A stretch of 64,000 bases of DNA from an uncultured Eubacteriales bacterium. Lineage in GTDB: Bacteria > Bacillota > Clostridia > Oscillospirales > Acutalibacteraceae. Below are positions 35,551 through 44,743 of the stretch, one piece after another. The notes below the pieces were generated by a model. That model ran no database searches. It saw only the letters and a list, made by a program, of their open reading frames with translations, and was not told the origin of the DNA. A program made the translations under genes and the position numbers. The stretch is taken from contig ONCX01000007.1 in assembly GCA_900316455.1 (NCBI GenBank), positions 62,001 to 126,000 on the forward strand, given 5' to 3'. Position 1 is the first letter of the stretch; each line of letters opens with the position of its first letter.

Positions 35551-36045
35551 TCATAATAGCAGAAGCGCAGCCACAGCTCCGCACGACAATGATAAAACTA
35601 CATAAAGCCTGCCGTCGGTTTCAAGCTTTTCCTTTGCCGATTTAATAAATGATTCAACAGCTCCCTCAAGGTCTGAGCTTCCTGTATTATCAACAAAAGC
35701 GCAAAGCATTGTAAAATCATCATCTGAAAGACAAAACTCCTTCTGCACAATTGAAAGTGTACTTGCAAAAGCTGAAGGAAAACTTGAATGAAGGTTCTTT
35801 TCTCTCAAAATCAAACAGAATTTTGAATAATTATTTTCGTAATCAAGCTCTGAGGCAATGTCGTCAAGAGCAAGTCCAACATGCGATATATAAGACCTTA
35901 TCTGCCTGAAATATTCCCTGAAGAAAATCAGACTGTGCAGCCTTGCCAAAAGTCTGCGGCGCAATTCAAGTCCCGCGAGTACTGAACATGAAACAATTAA
36001 CGCACAGCAAAATAGTTTAAATCCCATATTCATTTTCATCAGCAT
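35551..36045 (-). CDS. spoIIIAB: Stage III sporulation protein AB
   Basis: About 164 residues. An N-terminal helix (LFCCALIVSCSVLAGLELRRR), a helical GspF-like domain with LEGAVESFIKSAKEKLETDG, and a C-terminal helix ending in LLLL. Several close ATGs (36045, 36039, 36033, 36027) lie inside the end of spoIIIAA and none has a clear ribosome site, so the first residues are uncertain. Resembles type II secretion GspF. Confidence 0.88.
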   Translation of the reverse strand: MLMKMNMGFKLFCCALIVSCSVLAGLELRRRLLARLHSLIFFREYFRQIRSYISHVGLALDDIASELDYENNYSKFCLILREKNLHSSFPSAFASTLSIVQKEFCLSDDDFTMLCAFVDNTGSSDLEGAVESFIKSAKEKLETDGRLYVVLSLSCGAVAALLLL

Positions 36046-36952
36046 TTTTTACGTCACTAATAATTCTTTCAGCCTGACATCTTGCGCTTCCGCCTTTCAG
36101 AAGTACAATTTTTTCAAAAGCTCCCGATTTCAGGAGTTTTTTTATCGGCTCTCTCATGTAAAGCTCATTGACATTACATGCATGAACTGTGGAAATAATC
36201 ACAATTCCGGAATTAATTACCTCGCATACGGCGTCAGCGTCCTCCTTGTCGCCAATTTCATCGCAAACGATAATATCAGGCGACAGCGTTCTGACAGCAT
36301 TTATAATTCCCTCGCCCTTAGGATATCCGCTTAGGACGTCGCAAAAATCGCCAATTCTGTTGCAAGGCGTTCCTCTGTACATTGCGGCAAGCTCGTTACG
36401 CTCGTCAACAAGTACTGTTTTTTTGTAATATGGGGCTGATGAGAGTTTCAAAGCGAAATCTTTTATAATAGAAGTCTTACCGCTGCAAGGTGGTCCTGCC
36501 ACAAGTACACCCGAAATTTTATCAGTAAAAATACGGGTAAATATTTCTTCTGAGCAGCCAACATGCTCCACAGCTACTCTTATATTGAGGGAGGAAATAT
36601 ATTTTATCGTCCGATTACCGGACTTGTCCATACACGCGCTCCCACAGATTCCAACCCTGTGTCCCCCGGGCAGAGTAATAAATCCATTCGATAATTCATT
36701 TTGATGACTGTATACAGAATAGCCGCAAATCTTCTCAAAGCTGTTTTGTATCTCATCTGTTGTCAGAGGAGAATTATTACGCAAAAAAATAATTTGATCA
36801 GTCAGCATAACAACCGCAGGTCTTCCAACCCTGAGTCTGATTTCATTAATTTGCCCGCCAAATTTATGAAATACTTCTTCCGCCTCACGCATAAGACCGT
36901 CAGGTAAGAATTTAATAATTGATTTATAATCCATAATCTTGGACATACTCAT
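36017..36952 (-). CDS. spoIIIAA: Stage III sporulation protein AA (secretion-type ATPase)
   Basis: 311 residues. NEIRLRVGRPAV and GYSVYSHQNELSNGF belong to the family N-domain; the ATPase core has Walker A GPPCSGKTS, VDERNELA and Walker B DIIVCDEIGDKEDA. It is the cytosolic motor of the mother-cell channel, related to type II/IV secretion ATPases. ATG 36952 follows AGGAAGTGAT. First gene of the operon. In relatives the operon is under sigma-E; upstream on the minus strand I see only a poor match (GAATTTT, then GCATATTT). Confidence 0.92.
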   Translation of the reverse strand: MSMSKIMDYKSIIKFLPDGLMREAEEVFHKFGGQINEIRLRVGRPAVVMLTDQIIFLRNNSPLTTDEIQNSFEKICGYSVYSHQNELSNGFITLPGGHRVGICGSACMDKSGNRTIKYISSLNIRVAVEHVGCSEEIFTRIFTDKISGVLVAGPPCSGKTSIIKDFALKLSSAPYYKKTVLVDERNELAAMYRGTPCNRIGDFCDVLSGYPKGEGIINAVRTLSPDIIVCDEIGDKEDADAVCEVINSGIVIISTVHACNVNELYMREPIKKLLKSGAFEKIVLLKGGSARCQAERIISDVKNADENEYGI

Positions 36953-37033
36953 TTATATCACTTCCTGTTCCTGTCAAATTTATATTTGAGCAATATTATA
37001 AATATGCATAAATTGAATAAAATTCACACTCAC

Positions 37034-37049
37034 CGTTCCACATGAAACA
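37034..37049. promoter_or_regulatory. parS-like ParB binding site
   Basis: CGTTCCACATGAAACA matches the 16-base parS consensus TGTTCCACGTGAAACA at 14 positions. It lies in the intergenic region between spoIIIAA and the pseudouridine synthase gene, as parS sites sometimes do. Near-palindromic, so unlikely to be a simple promoter element. The rest of 36953-37172 is AT-rich spacer with no gene visible. Confidence 0.5.
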
Positions 37050-37172
37050 ATATTTAATTGAAACATATTTTTATAAAATAATATTATAAATATTCAAGCA
37101 AAATGTTTTAACAACAAATTCATATTTATATGGTAAACTAAAAGAAAAATTTATAAATGAGGTCAATTAACA

Positions 37173-38138
37173 TTGAAACAAATTGTAATCAATAAAAATG
37201 ACGCCGGTCAACGACTGAACAAATTCATAGAAAAGACGTTCCCTGCTATTCCTCAATCACTGATGTATAAAAGCATACGCACAAAAAATATTAAAATCAA
37301 CCGGAAAAGATGTACTCCGGATCAGAAATTATGTGAAGGAGATTTACTTGACATATGGCTCAAGGACGAATTCTTTGTGCAACCGCCTCATAAATATGAA
37401 TTTGTCAATGCTTCTGACAGACTTGACGTAGTATATGAGGACAGCAACATCCTTATTGTCAATAAACCACAGGGTCTTATTGTACATCAGGATGAAAATT
37501 ACGAGTCGGATACCCTGATTTTTCGCATCCAGAAATATCTTTTCCAAAAAGGCGAATACATGCCTGAAAAGGAAAATTCATTTACACCAGCTCTCGCCAA
37601 TAGAATTGACAGAAATACCGCAGGGTTGGTAATTGCCGCGAAAAACGCCGCTTCATTGCGAATACTTAATTCAAAAATTAAATCAAGGGAAATACACAAA
37701 CAATATCTATGTATTGTTTGCGGAAGACCTGTTCCGTCAGAAGCTACGCTTGAGGGGTATCTTGAAAAAAATGAAAAGCAAAACCGCGTATATATAGAAA
37801 AAAGCCGTTCGGAAAACGGCAAGACAATTCGCACACACTACAAGGTAATAGATACAATCAATGATTTCAGCCTTGTAGAAATTGATCTGCTGACCGGCAG
37901 AACACATCAGATCCGCGCTCACATGGCTTCTATAGGTCACCCGCTTCTCGGCGACGGAAAATACGGCACAAACAAAGTCAATCGGTCTGCCGGTTACTAC
38001 AAACAGGCTCTATGCTCGTACAAACTGAGTTTTGATTTTTTAACTGACGCAGAGGAACTCAATTATCTTAACGGCAAATGCTTTGAAGTTGAAACCGTAC
38101 CTTTTCTTAATGATTTTTATTCGGGAAAAATTAAGTGA
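37173..38138 (+). CDS. RluA-family pseudouridine synthase
   Basis: 321 residues. An N-terminal S4-like RNA-binding domain (RLNKFIEKTFPAIPQSLMYK) is followed by the catalytic domain with RIDRNTAGLVI (catalytic Asp) and LLTGRTHQIRAHMASIGHPL. It isomerises uridine in rRNA or tRNA; the site cannot be told. HRLD of the classical motif reads NRID here, which is seen in the RluC/RluD-like subgroup. TTG 37173 follows TGAGGTCA. Confidence 0.9.
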   Translation: MKQIVINKNDAGQRLNKFIEKTFPAIPQSLMYKSIRTKNIKINRKRCTPDQKLCEGDLLDIWLKDEFFVQPPHKYEFVNASDRLDVVYEDSNILIVNKPQGLIVHQDENYESDTLIFRIQKYLFQKGEYMPEKENSFTPALANRIDRNTAGLVIAAKNAASLRILNSKIKSREIHKQYLCIVCGRPVPSEATLEGYLEKNEKQNRVYIEKSRSENGKTIRTHYKVIDTINDFSLVEIDLLTGRTHQIRAHMASIGHPLLGDGKYGTNKVNRSAGYYKQALCSYKLSFDFLTDAEELNYLNGKCFEVETVPFLNDFYSGKIK

Positions 38139-38147
38139 GTTTTTATC

Positions 38148-38185
38148 AAAAACACCCCGTTTCAAAAATGAAACAGGGTGTTTTT
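38148..38185. terminator. Bidirectional terminator
   Basis: AAAAACACCCCGTTTCA and TGAAACAGGGTGTTTTT form a 17-bp stem with one mismatch and a four-base loop, between convergent genes. Confidence 0.85.
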
Positions 38186-38220
38186 GATGTTTTTTAGCTG
38201 TAAAGCATATTGAGAACACA

Positions 38221-39975
38221 CTAATTTTCTGATAGACGTTCAACCAGCGACTCATCGGGGTGTACATATATTGTGCTTTGATGTGTATAAATAACCATTC
38301 CTGGCTTTGAGCCGCGAGGCTTGTTGACATATTTTATCAACGTATAATCGACTGCAACCAGTCCCGACTGCCTTGCTCCGCTGTGATATGCCGCAAGCTG
38401 AGCTGCCTGTTCAATTGTCCGGTCTGGCGGTTGGTTCCCATCGCAAACAATGACTGTATGAGAACCAGGAACATTCAATGTGTGAAGCCAGATATCATAG
38501 TTTTTGCTTTCTTTGAGAGTAAGGCTGTCGTTCTGCCTGTTGTTGCGACCCACAAGAATTAAAAAACCATCGTCTGACCTGAATCTCAAGGGAGGAAGTT
38601 TTGGCGGCTGTTTTCCGGAAGCCGCGCCGCGTTTTTTTATTATTCCCTCGTCGGTAAGTTCCTGTCTTATCTCATTAAGCTCTCGCTCACTTTCGGCGCG
38701 TGATAACAGATCAAGTACGGAGTCAATATATTCAAGCTCCGACTTGCCCTGAGCGATAAGTCCGGTCAAATGCTGTTCGGCAGCCTGAAGCTTTCGGTAT
38801 TCCTTATAATATTTCTGGGCATTCTGAGCTGGAGAAAGCAAAGGATCAAGCTTTATTTTCACAGTTGAACAGTCCTGCGAATAGTAATCAACAACCTCCG
38901 CCCAGATATCTCCCTTTTCCAAAAGGTGAAGGTTTGCATTTATAAGATCTCCGTTTATGCGGTACTGCTCTCTTTCCGTACATTTTTTCAGTTCGGCTAT
39001 CTGGATATCAAGTTTTTTGGATATGCGTGCCGCTGAATTTGCAAGCAGCTTCAGCAGATCCTGTGACTTTGATTTCATCCGTTCGTTCAGATCACGTCTG
39101 AAGTAAAAGTCATCGAGCATTTCGGAAAAATTATCATAAGCCTTTGAAATAGCTGAAGCTCCGTACTGCCTTGGATAAATGAATGTAAAGTCAATTGGCT
39201 TGCTATTTATAGAAATAAGATTTGGCTCGCCTTTTTCCATTAGTGTCTGTTGAAGTACGTTAAGATTGTTTTTTAGTTTTTCAAATTGGGAATCTGACAT
39301 TTTTTCTACAGGATAATCTGTAAATCCGGTAGATAGATAGGCGATTTCCCTTGCCACAACAGGAGAAATACCCTGAATTACATTCATTATAGCTTTGTCA
39401 AGTTTATTAGCTTGACAGTGCATGACATGTTCAGCAGCCTTGTCAGCTTTTTCTTCAAGAATGTTTACCTTACTCTGTGCTGGAGGGAATTCATATTTTA
39501 TTCCCGGCAATATCAGTCTTATTGAGCTTAGTTCGTTGTCTATTCGCTTAACTGAATCAATTACAAGTCCGCGCTCGTCTATTAAAATAATATTGGAATG
39601 CCTTCCCATAATTTCAACGGCGAGTGTAAGAGTAATTTCGTCACCAAGTTCATTGTGCGCGTCAAATTTCAGAAGAAGCACACGTTCAAGTCCGGGCTGT
39701 TCCAAAGCCGAGAGCCTTGCGCCACACAGTCTTTTGCGAAGCAGCATGCATAGCATAGGAGGCTGCGCGGGATTCTCAACCTGACGCTCAGTAAAATGTA
39801 TTCTCGCGGAATTTGCTGAGGCGGATATAAGTAGCTTCCGGTTCATATTTTTTCCGCGCATTGCCAGAATAAGCGTCTCGCGCGACGGCTGGAACACCTT
39901 ATCGACCTTTGCTCCTAAAATTCCATTTTCAAGCTCTTTCTTTATCAGATGCAGCATTGCTCCGTCAAGAGCCAT
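38221..39975 (-). CDS. rqcH: Ribosome quality control protein, NFACT family
   Basis: 584 residues. NFACT-N (MLHLIKKELENGILGAKVDK, CMLLRKRLCGARL), a helix-hairpin-helix stretch (ISPVVAREIAYLST), a long coiled coil (about 285-420) and the C-terminal NFACT-R domain (DGFLILVGRNNRQND, DIWLHTLNVPGSH). Known RqcH binds obstructed 50S subunits and adds C-terminal alanine tails. Residues 97-98 are Glu-Arg rather than the Asp-Arg important in B. subtilis RqcH, a conservative change. ATG 39975 follows GGAGATGAT. Older annotations call this a fibronectin-binding protein. Confidence 0.92.
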   Translation of the reverse strand: MALDGAMLHLIKKELENGILGAKVDKVFQPSRETLILAMRGKNMNRKLLISASANSARIHFTERQVENPAQPPMLCMLLRKRLCGARLSALEQPGLERVLLLKFDAHNELGDEITLTLAVEIMGRHSNIILIDERGLVIDSVKRIDNELSSIRLILPGIKYEFPPAQSKVNILEEKADKAAEHVMHCQANKLDKAIMNVIQGISPVVAREIAYLSTGFTDYPVEKMSDSQFEKLKNNLNVLQQTLMEKGEPNLISINSKPIDFTFIYPRQYGASAISKAYDNFSEMLDDFYFRRDLNERMKSKSQDLLKLLANSAARISKKLDIQIAELKKCTEREQYRINGDLINANLHLLEKGDIWAEVVDYYSQDCSTVKIKLDPLLSPAQNAQKYYKEYRKLQAAEQHLTGLIAQGKSELEYIDSVLDLLSRAESERELNEIRQELTDEGIIKKRGAASGKQPPKLPPLRFRSDDGFLILVGRNNRQNDSLTLKESKNYDIWLHTLNVPGSHTVIVCDGNQPPDRTIEQAAQLAAYHSGARQSGLVAVDYTLIKYVNKPRGSKPGMVIYTHQSTIYVHPDESLVERLSEN

Positions 39976-40004
39976 TTATATCATCTCCATGTCGTTGTAA
40001 TAGT

Positions 40005-40796
40005 TTATTCCGTGAAGCTGACCGGATCATCAATTCGCGTTATGATAACTTCCACATCAGGGAATCCATTTTGCAGAGTTGAAGCAAGCGCTTCGAGAGC
40101 GACGTTTTCTGTAGCGTAATGTCCGGCAGCTATGAGTGTAATGCCGTTTTCCTTTGCATATAATAATTCATGATGCTTGCATTCTCCTGTGACAAACGCG
40201 TCAATGCGGTTCTCATTACATTCAAAAATGAATTCTCCGCATGCTCCGCCGCCAACAGCGACTCTCCGCACAGGTCTTCCTCCGTCAACAAATTCAGCAG
40301 ACGTTCTCCCTCGTAGTTTATCTGTAACATACGCGGCAAATTCAGCGGGAAGCATGCTATCCGGAAGATTTCCCGCCCTGCCTATGTAATTTTTTCTGAT
40401 TACGCCTTTCACATTTTTTTCAGAAACCAAGAAAACCGGCTCAATATTTTTCAAACCAAGTTTGTTCGCCAAAGCGTCGTTAACACCTCCATCGGCAATA
40501 TCAAAATTAGTATGGGCAGAAATTGCCGATATTCCGGATGACAGGAGGTTTTGAAGCGGGGAATTATAGCTTATACTGCGTACAGGGTGAAATATTATCG
40601 GATGGTGTGATACTATCAGCTGCGCTCCCTGCGACACGGCAAAATCCACAACCGAATTTGTTATATCAAGAGAAATCACAATCTTATCTATAGATTTCCC
40701 GCAATCAGCCATTATACCGCTGTTGTCGTAATCCTCCTGAATGCAGTAGGGGTACTTTTCATCTAAAAGCATGTAAACGTCCTTAACGCTGATCAT
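40005..40796 (-). CDS. NIF3-like dinuclear metal centre protein (YqfO type)
   Basis: 263 residues. Metal ligands in SHHPIIFHP, AHTNFD and the C-terminal GHYATENVALEAL; GECKHHELL is also typical. The molecular role of NIF3 proteins is unsettled (once proposed as GTP cyclohydrolase I type 2). ATG 40796 with GGAGGG is preferred over 40811. Overlaps the trmK end by 14 bases, the conserved trmK-yqfO pair of Firmicutes. Confidence 0.9.
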   Translation of the reverse strand: MISVKDVYMLLDEKYPYCIQEDYDNSGIMADCGKSIDKIVISLDITNSVVDFAVSQGAQLIVSHHPIIFHPVRSISYNSPLQNLLSSGISAISAHTNFDIADGGVNDALANKLGLKNIEPVFLVSEKNVKGVIRKNYIGRAGNLPDSMLPAEFAAYVTDKLRGRTSAEFVDGGRPVRRVAVGGGACGEFIFECNENRIDAFVTGECKHHELLYAKENGITLIAAGHYATENVALEALASTLQNGFPDVEVIITRIDDPVSFTE

Positions 40797-41502
40797 TGCT
40801 GTTCCCTCCATCTGAATTTATCAATAATCTTTGAGCAAGCTTTTTATAATATTCACTTCCCGAAATATCACCCTTTGCAACGCAGCCTTCCGCTGCCGAG
40901 AGAAGAATACCCGCTTGTTTTTTCAATAAAGCCGCCGCATAAGGATCTGAGCCTTCAAGACGCCCCGCATAAATATCATAATCATCATATTCTATATCAA
41001 TTTCAGAATATTTTGCATAGATGACAGTGTAAATCCGATTTGCTTCACGGACTGCTTTTTCTGCAATAATGCAAAAACCGTTCTTAAACAGATACTCTCT
41101 CAGTCTTGACGCTCTCGACATAGGTTGCAATATAAGCCTGTATCTATCGTTTTTAAGCCACTTTGCGCGGTCAATTATAGACGCAATATTATCTCCGCCC
41201 ATTCCGGCAACAATAATATCATCAACCTTATCAGAGGGAATTTTTTCAAGTCCATCGGCTGTAAAGGCTATTATCTTTTCATTTAATCCGTATAAGGAAA
41301 TGTTTCTTTGAGCTGATTTTTTCGGTTCTTCGTTTATGTCAGAAGCGTAAGCCATAGCCGCAATGCCTCTTATAACAAGAGATATTGGTAGATAGGCGTG
41401 GTCCGTACCAATATCTGCAACAATTCCACCTTTTCTTACAAAACCCGCACAGGTTTCAAGCCGTGAGCCGAGAACGATACTCTTTTCTTCTTTTCCTATC
41501 AT
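40783..41502 (-). CDS. trmK: tRNA (adenine22-N1)-methyltransferase
   Basis: About 239 residues, Class I SAM methyltransferase: RLETCAGFV, VADIGTDHAYLPI, ASDINEEP, TADGLEKI and VAGMGGDNIASII. It makes m1A22 in tRNA. ATG 41502 has GGAG eight bases upstream; an earlier in-frame start at 41532 has none. Followed by the NIF3 gene with overlap. Confidence 0.92.
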   Translation of the reverse strand: MIGKEEKSIVLGSRLETCAGFVRKGGIVADIGTDHAYLPISLVIRGIAAMAYASDINEEPKKSAQRNISLYGLNEKIIAFTADGLEKIPSDKVDDIIVAGMGGDNIASIIDRAKWLKNDRYRLILQPMSRASRLREYLFKNGFCIIAEKAVREANRIYTVIYAKYSEIDIEYDDYDIYAGRLEGSDPYAAALLKKQAGILLSAAEGCVAKGDISGSEYYKKLAQRLLINSDGGNSNDQR

Positions 41503-41604
41503 TTCACCATCTCCAGAATAATTGAAAAACAAGGTCCGTCACAACAATTCATGCAGCGACAGACCTCTCTAATGCCTTGATATGTGATAAATCACAAATG
41601 AAGA

Positions 41605-41805
41605 TTATTTGCCCTGAATATGCTGATTGAGCTTCTCCACAAGCGTATTGGCGTCTACACCGTGAACCATGCATGCCTGTTCGATAGTTTCTCCTCTGGA
41701 AGCGGGACAACCGAGACAGTGCATTCCCATTTCAAGGAAAAAAGGAGCTGTTGAAGGGTCTTTGTCAAGTATATCGCCGATTATTGTGTCTTTTGTAATT
41801 TCCAT
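41605..41805 (-). CDS. DUF1858 domain protein
   Basis: 66 residues. DTIIGDILDKDPSTAPFFLE and GMHCLGCPASRGETIEQAC, the DUF1858 (ScdA-N-like) pattern with a CxxC pair. Such small proteins often carry hybrid-cluster or iron-related annotations, without proven function. ATG 41805 follows TGGAGGCA, with a consensus promoter at 41838-41866. Confidence 0.88.
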   Translation of the reverse strand: MEITKDTIIGDILDKDPSTAPFFLEMGMHCLGCPASRGETIEQACMVHGVDANTLVEKLNQHIQGK

Positions 41806-41837
41806 TGTTATTGCCTCCATTATTTTTTTATGTATTG

Positions 41838-41866
41838 ATTATATTATCAATATTATCAATTGTCAA
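41838..41866 (-). promoter_or_regulatory. Promoter for the DUF1858 gene
   Basis: On the minus strand TTGACA, 17 bases, TATAAT: perfect consensus. Confidence 0.75.
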
Positions 41867-41901
41867 TAATTTATTAAATTTTTTTCATTATATTTTTTTT
41901 G

Positions 41902-41930
41902 TTGAATTAAAATAATTATTGTGCTATACT
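41902..41930 (+). promoter_or_regulatory. Promoter for the LRR lipoprotein genes
   Basis: TTGAAT, 17 bases, TATACT, 35 bases before the first LRR gene. Confidence 0.6.
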
Positions 41931-41964
41931 TATCCATGTATTTATAAACTTGGAGTGATAGGTA

Positions 41965-43278
41965 TTGAATAATATCAGGAATAAAAGGTTTTTTCTTGGC
42001 TTTGTATTGGGAATGACGTCAATTATTGCGGCGCTTCTTTTAACGGGCTGCTTTAATGTGAATATCAAAGGTAAGTCTTATCCTTTGGATAGTGATTATA
42101 TTCTGCTGGAGGATAAGATTGATGATTATTCTGTTTTAAATAAATTCAAAAATCTCAAAACGCTTGATCTGACCGCTATGGTTATTTCTGAATCTGATTA
42201 CGATACTATTTCTTCACAAGTCGGTGAAAATGTTGATATAGTATGGAATGTTCCGGTAGGCAATAAATCATTTAATAATAAAACTCATACGCTGGAAATA
42301 ACGTCTGAAATGAACGTTAAAAATGCTTCCTGTATAAAATATCTCCCATTTCTCAATAGTCTTACTATTAATTCCATACCGTCCTCTCAGTTACTTCTTG
42401 ACATAGTTAATAATGCAAAGGCTAATAATCCCGATGTGGAAATTTTCTGCGAAACCAGCGTTTATGGCGTCAAGGTCAACGATCATACGGAATTTCTTGA
42501 TTTGAATGATATTCCAATTGATGACCTTACAGAACTTGACATTGCTTTAAGCATTTTGCCAAATCTGAAAACTGTGGAAATATGCGGTTGTACGCTGGCT
42601 AATGAGGAAATAGCTGCCCTCAGGGACAAGTATCCGGATAAAAAAATTGTATGGCTTATCAAGGTCACAAGATTTAAAATCCGTACTGATGCCCAGGTAT
42701 TCTCCACTCTTGGAAATATGAAGTACTATAATTTTACTTCCGAGGTTGCATCTCCAATTTTTAAATACTGTACTGAACTAAGGGCGCTTGACCTTGGTCA
42801 TAACAATATTACTGATATAAGTGAAATAACTAATCTCAAGCACCTGCATACTTTGATACTTTCAGACAACGCTATCTCAGACGTTTCACCGCTGGCTCAG
42901 CTTCCTGATTTAAATTATCTCGAGATAGCGGTAAATAAAATTAAGGACGCCACTCCCCTTGGACAGCTTCCACAACTTGAAAATCTCTATATTGTCCATA
43001 ATGATGGAATTAAAAATATAGTTGAACTTGCAAATTGCAAAAAAATGAATAAACTTTATATTGCGAATTGCCGCATATCGGGAAATGAAATTGGTACGTT
43101 GAAACAAGCACTTCCTAAAGATTGTGAATTTGTTTACATGGGTCAATATTATTGGAGAACAGGTGAGAAAATCAGGCTAATTAAACGAGCATTTACGCAT
43201 TGGAAGGAAGTTAAGGAATTTCCTGATTGGCAGAATGCGGTTTATTACGAAAAAAGCCCTTACAAAGCTTTAAAATAA
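41965..43278 (+). CDS. Leucine-rich-repeat lipoprotein A
   Basis: 437 residues. A lipoprotein signal with lipobox LLLTGC (Cys about 29), a first domain of about 200 residues, then leucine-rich repeats of the 22-residue internalin/SDS22 sort in the C-terminal half (LRALDLGHNNITDISEITN, LHTLILSDNAISDVSPLAQ, LNYLEIAVNKIKDATPLGQ). It is expected on the outer face of the membrane as a protein-binding surface. TTG 41965 follows GGAGTG. A paralogue follows 46 bases later. Confidence 0.88.
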   Translation: MNNIRNKRFFLGFVLGMTSIIAALLLTGCFNVNIKGKSYPLDSDYILLEDKIDDYSVLNKFKNLKTLDLTAMVISESDYDTISSQVGENVDIVWNVPVGNKSFNNKTHTLEITSEMNVKNASCIKYLPFLNSLTINSIPSSQLLLDIVNNAKANNPDVEIFCETSVYGVKVNDHTEFLDLNDIPIDDLTELDIALSILPNLKTVEICGCTLANEEIAALRDKYPDKKIVWLIKVTRFKIRTDAQVFSTLGNMKYYNFTSEVASPIFKYCTELRALDLGHNNITDISEITNLKHLHTLILSDNAISDVSPLAQLPDLNYLEIAVNKIKDATPLGQLPQLENLYIVHNDGIKNIVELANCKKMNKLYIANCRISGNEIGTLKQALPKDCEFVYMGQYYWRTGEKIRLIKRAFTHWKEVKEFPDWQNAVYYEKSPYKALK

Positions 43279-43324
43279 TAACCGCTGTCAGATTATAAAT
43301 TTATAAAGTAAGGAGTTCTTTTAA

Positions 43325-44677
43325 TTGCATAGCTTTTCAAAATACAAAAGACTTTCGTTGATTACATTTGCGCTTTGCCTGAATTTTTTGATTATCTTCC
43401 AGTTAGCAGGCTGTTCAAAGACGAATGATGATAAGGCTGAACAACCGGTTATTATTTCAGGCGTCGAATACCCTGTTGATACGGAGCAAATCATTCTTAA
43501 CGAATATGATTCTGACGATTATTCGGCATTTTCAGCTCTCAAAAAGCTTCATACACTGGACATTACCGCTCTTGATATTTCCTCACAGAATTTTGATAAC
43601 ATACGTTCTCAAATCGGAGATAATGTTAATATACTATGGTCTGTGCCATTAAGCAGCGGCAAAATGCCAAGCAATTCAAGTGAGCTGAGTTTTTCGGGTG
43701 ATATTTCCGAAGATGACGCAAATCTTGCAAAATATTTTACTGAGATTAAGAAGCTGATTATTTCGGATTCTAATGTGGATAACAATTTATATACTCTGAT
43801 CACTGACTCAAAGCTAAATAATCCGGAACTTCAGCTCCAATGCAAAGTAAAAGCGTATGGCGTGACATTTAAAGACTCCAATGAGCTTCTGGATCTTAAC
43901 AATGTCAAGATAAAGGATCTTGATCAGCTCTGTCTTGTAATAGAACTTTTCCCGAATCTTACATCTATTGAAATGTGCAACTGCGGATTAAGCAATGAAG
44001 TAATGCAGGGTCTTCGTGAGGAGTATCCTCAAATCAAATTTGTCTGGATGATCAAGTTTTTAAGGTTCAGGGTAAGAACGGATATTCAGGTTTTTTCCAC
44101 TCTGGCAGGCGATTATACAAGACCCGGAAACTCCAATACATTTGCCCCATTGTTTAAATACTGCACTGAGCTGAGAGCGCTTGATATCGGACATATGGCA
44201 CTTACAGATATAAGTGAAATAAGAAATCTCAAAAAACTTCACACGCTTATACTTGCGGATAATTATATAGAAGACATCTCTCCGCTTGCTGATCTGAAAG
44301 AGCTTGTTTATGTAGAAATCTTTCAGAATTCCATAAAAGACGCTTCCCCACTATTAGAACTGCCTAAGCTCGAAGAACTTAATCTTTGCTTTAATCCAAG
44401 ACTAAAGAACCCAACTATTCTGACAAGCATTAAAACGTTAAAAAGACTCTACATTTCATATTGCAGTTTGGATCAGAAAGAAATCAACGCATTGGAAAGC
44501 GGAGTTTCATCGGATTGCGAATTAAACTATACGGCTCAGAACTGCGTATTCGGCGGCTGGCGCTCCAATAGTCCGAGAAATCCGAAAATACGTGAAGCTT
44601 TTGCCAACTGGAGAATTGTCAAGGAATATCCTACATGGGACAATATCGTTTATAAAAATACCATTCCAAAGAATTAA
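43325..44677 (+). CDS. Leucine-rich-repeat lipoprotein B
   Basis: 450 residues, clearly related to the preceding protein along its whole length: lipobox QLAGC (Cys about 30), the shared block YPVDTEQIILNEYDSDDYSA, LRALDIGHMALTDISEIRN, LHTLILADNYIEDISPLAD and the closing YPTWDNIVY (against FPDWQNAVY). A tandem duplication that has since diverged. TTG 43325 follows TAAGGAG. Likely the same operon; a hairpin terminator follows. Confidence 0.88.
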   Translation: MHSFSKYKRLSLITFALCLNFLIIFQLAGCSKTNDDKAEQPVIISGVEYPVDTEQIILNEYDSDDYSAFSALKKLHTLDITALDISSQNFDNIRSQIGDNVNILWSVPLSSGKMPSNSSELSFSGDISEDDANLAKYFTEIKKLIISDSNVDNNLYTLITDSKLNNPELQLQCKVKAYGVTFKDSNELLDLNNVKIKDLDQLCLVIELFPNLTSIEMCNCGLSNEVMQGLREEYPQIKFVWMIKFLRFRVRTDIQVFSTLAGDYTRPGNSNTFAPLFKYCTELRALDIGHMALTDISEIRNLKKLHTLILADNYIEDISPLADLKELVYVEIFQNSIKDASPLLELPKLEELNLCFNPRLKNPTILTSIKTLKRLYISYCSLDQKEINALESGVSSDCELNYTAQNCVFGGWRSNSPRNPKIREAFANWRIVKEYPTWDNIVYKNTIPKN

Positions 44678-44684
44678 TTAAACT

Positions 44685-44720
44685 GTGACAGACAGATTAT
44701 TATTATTTGTCTGTCACTTT
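44685..44720 (+). terminator. Terminator of the LRR operon
   Basis: GTGACAGACA / TGTCTGTCAC, a 10-bp stem with a 13-base loop; only three T follow, so it may be partial. Confidence 0.55.
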
Positions 44721-44743
44721 GCATTGTAGAAAGGATTTAAAGA

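Noticed and set aside
36953-37060. Sigma-E promoter for spoIIIA
   Set aside because: Only a poor match (GAATTTT, 12 bases, CATATTT) was seen; not strong enough to list as a feature.
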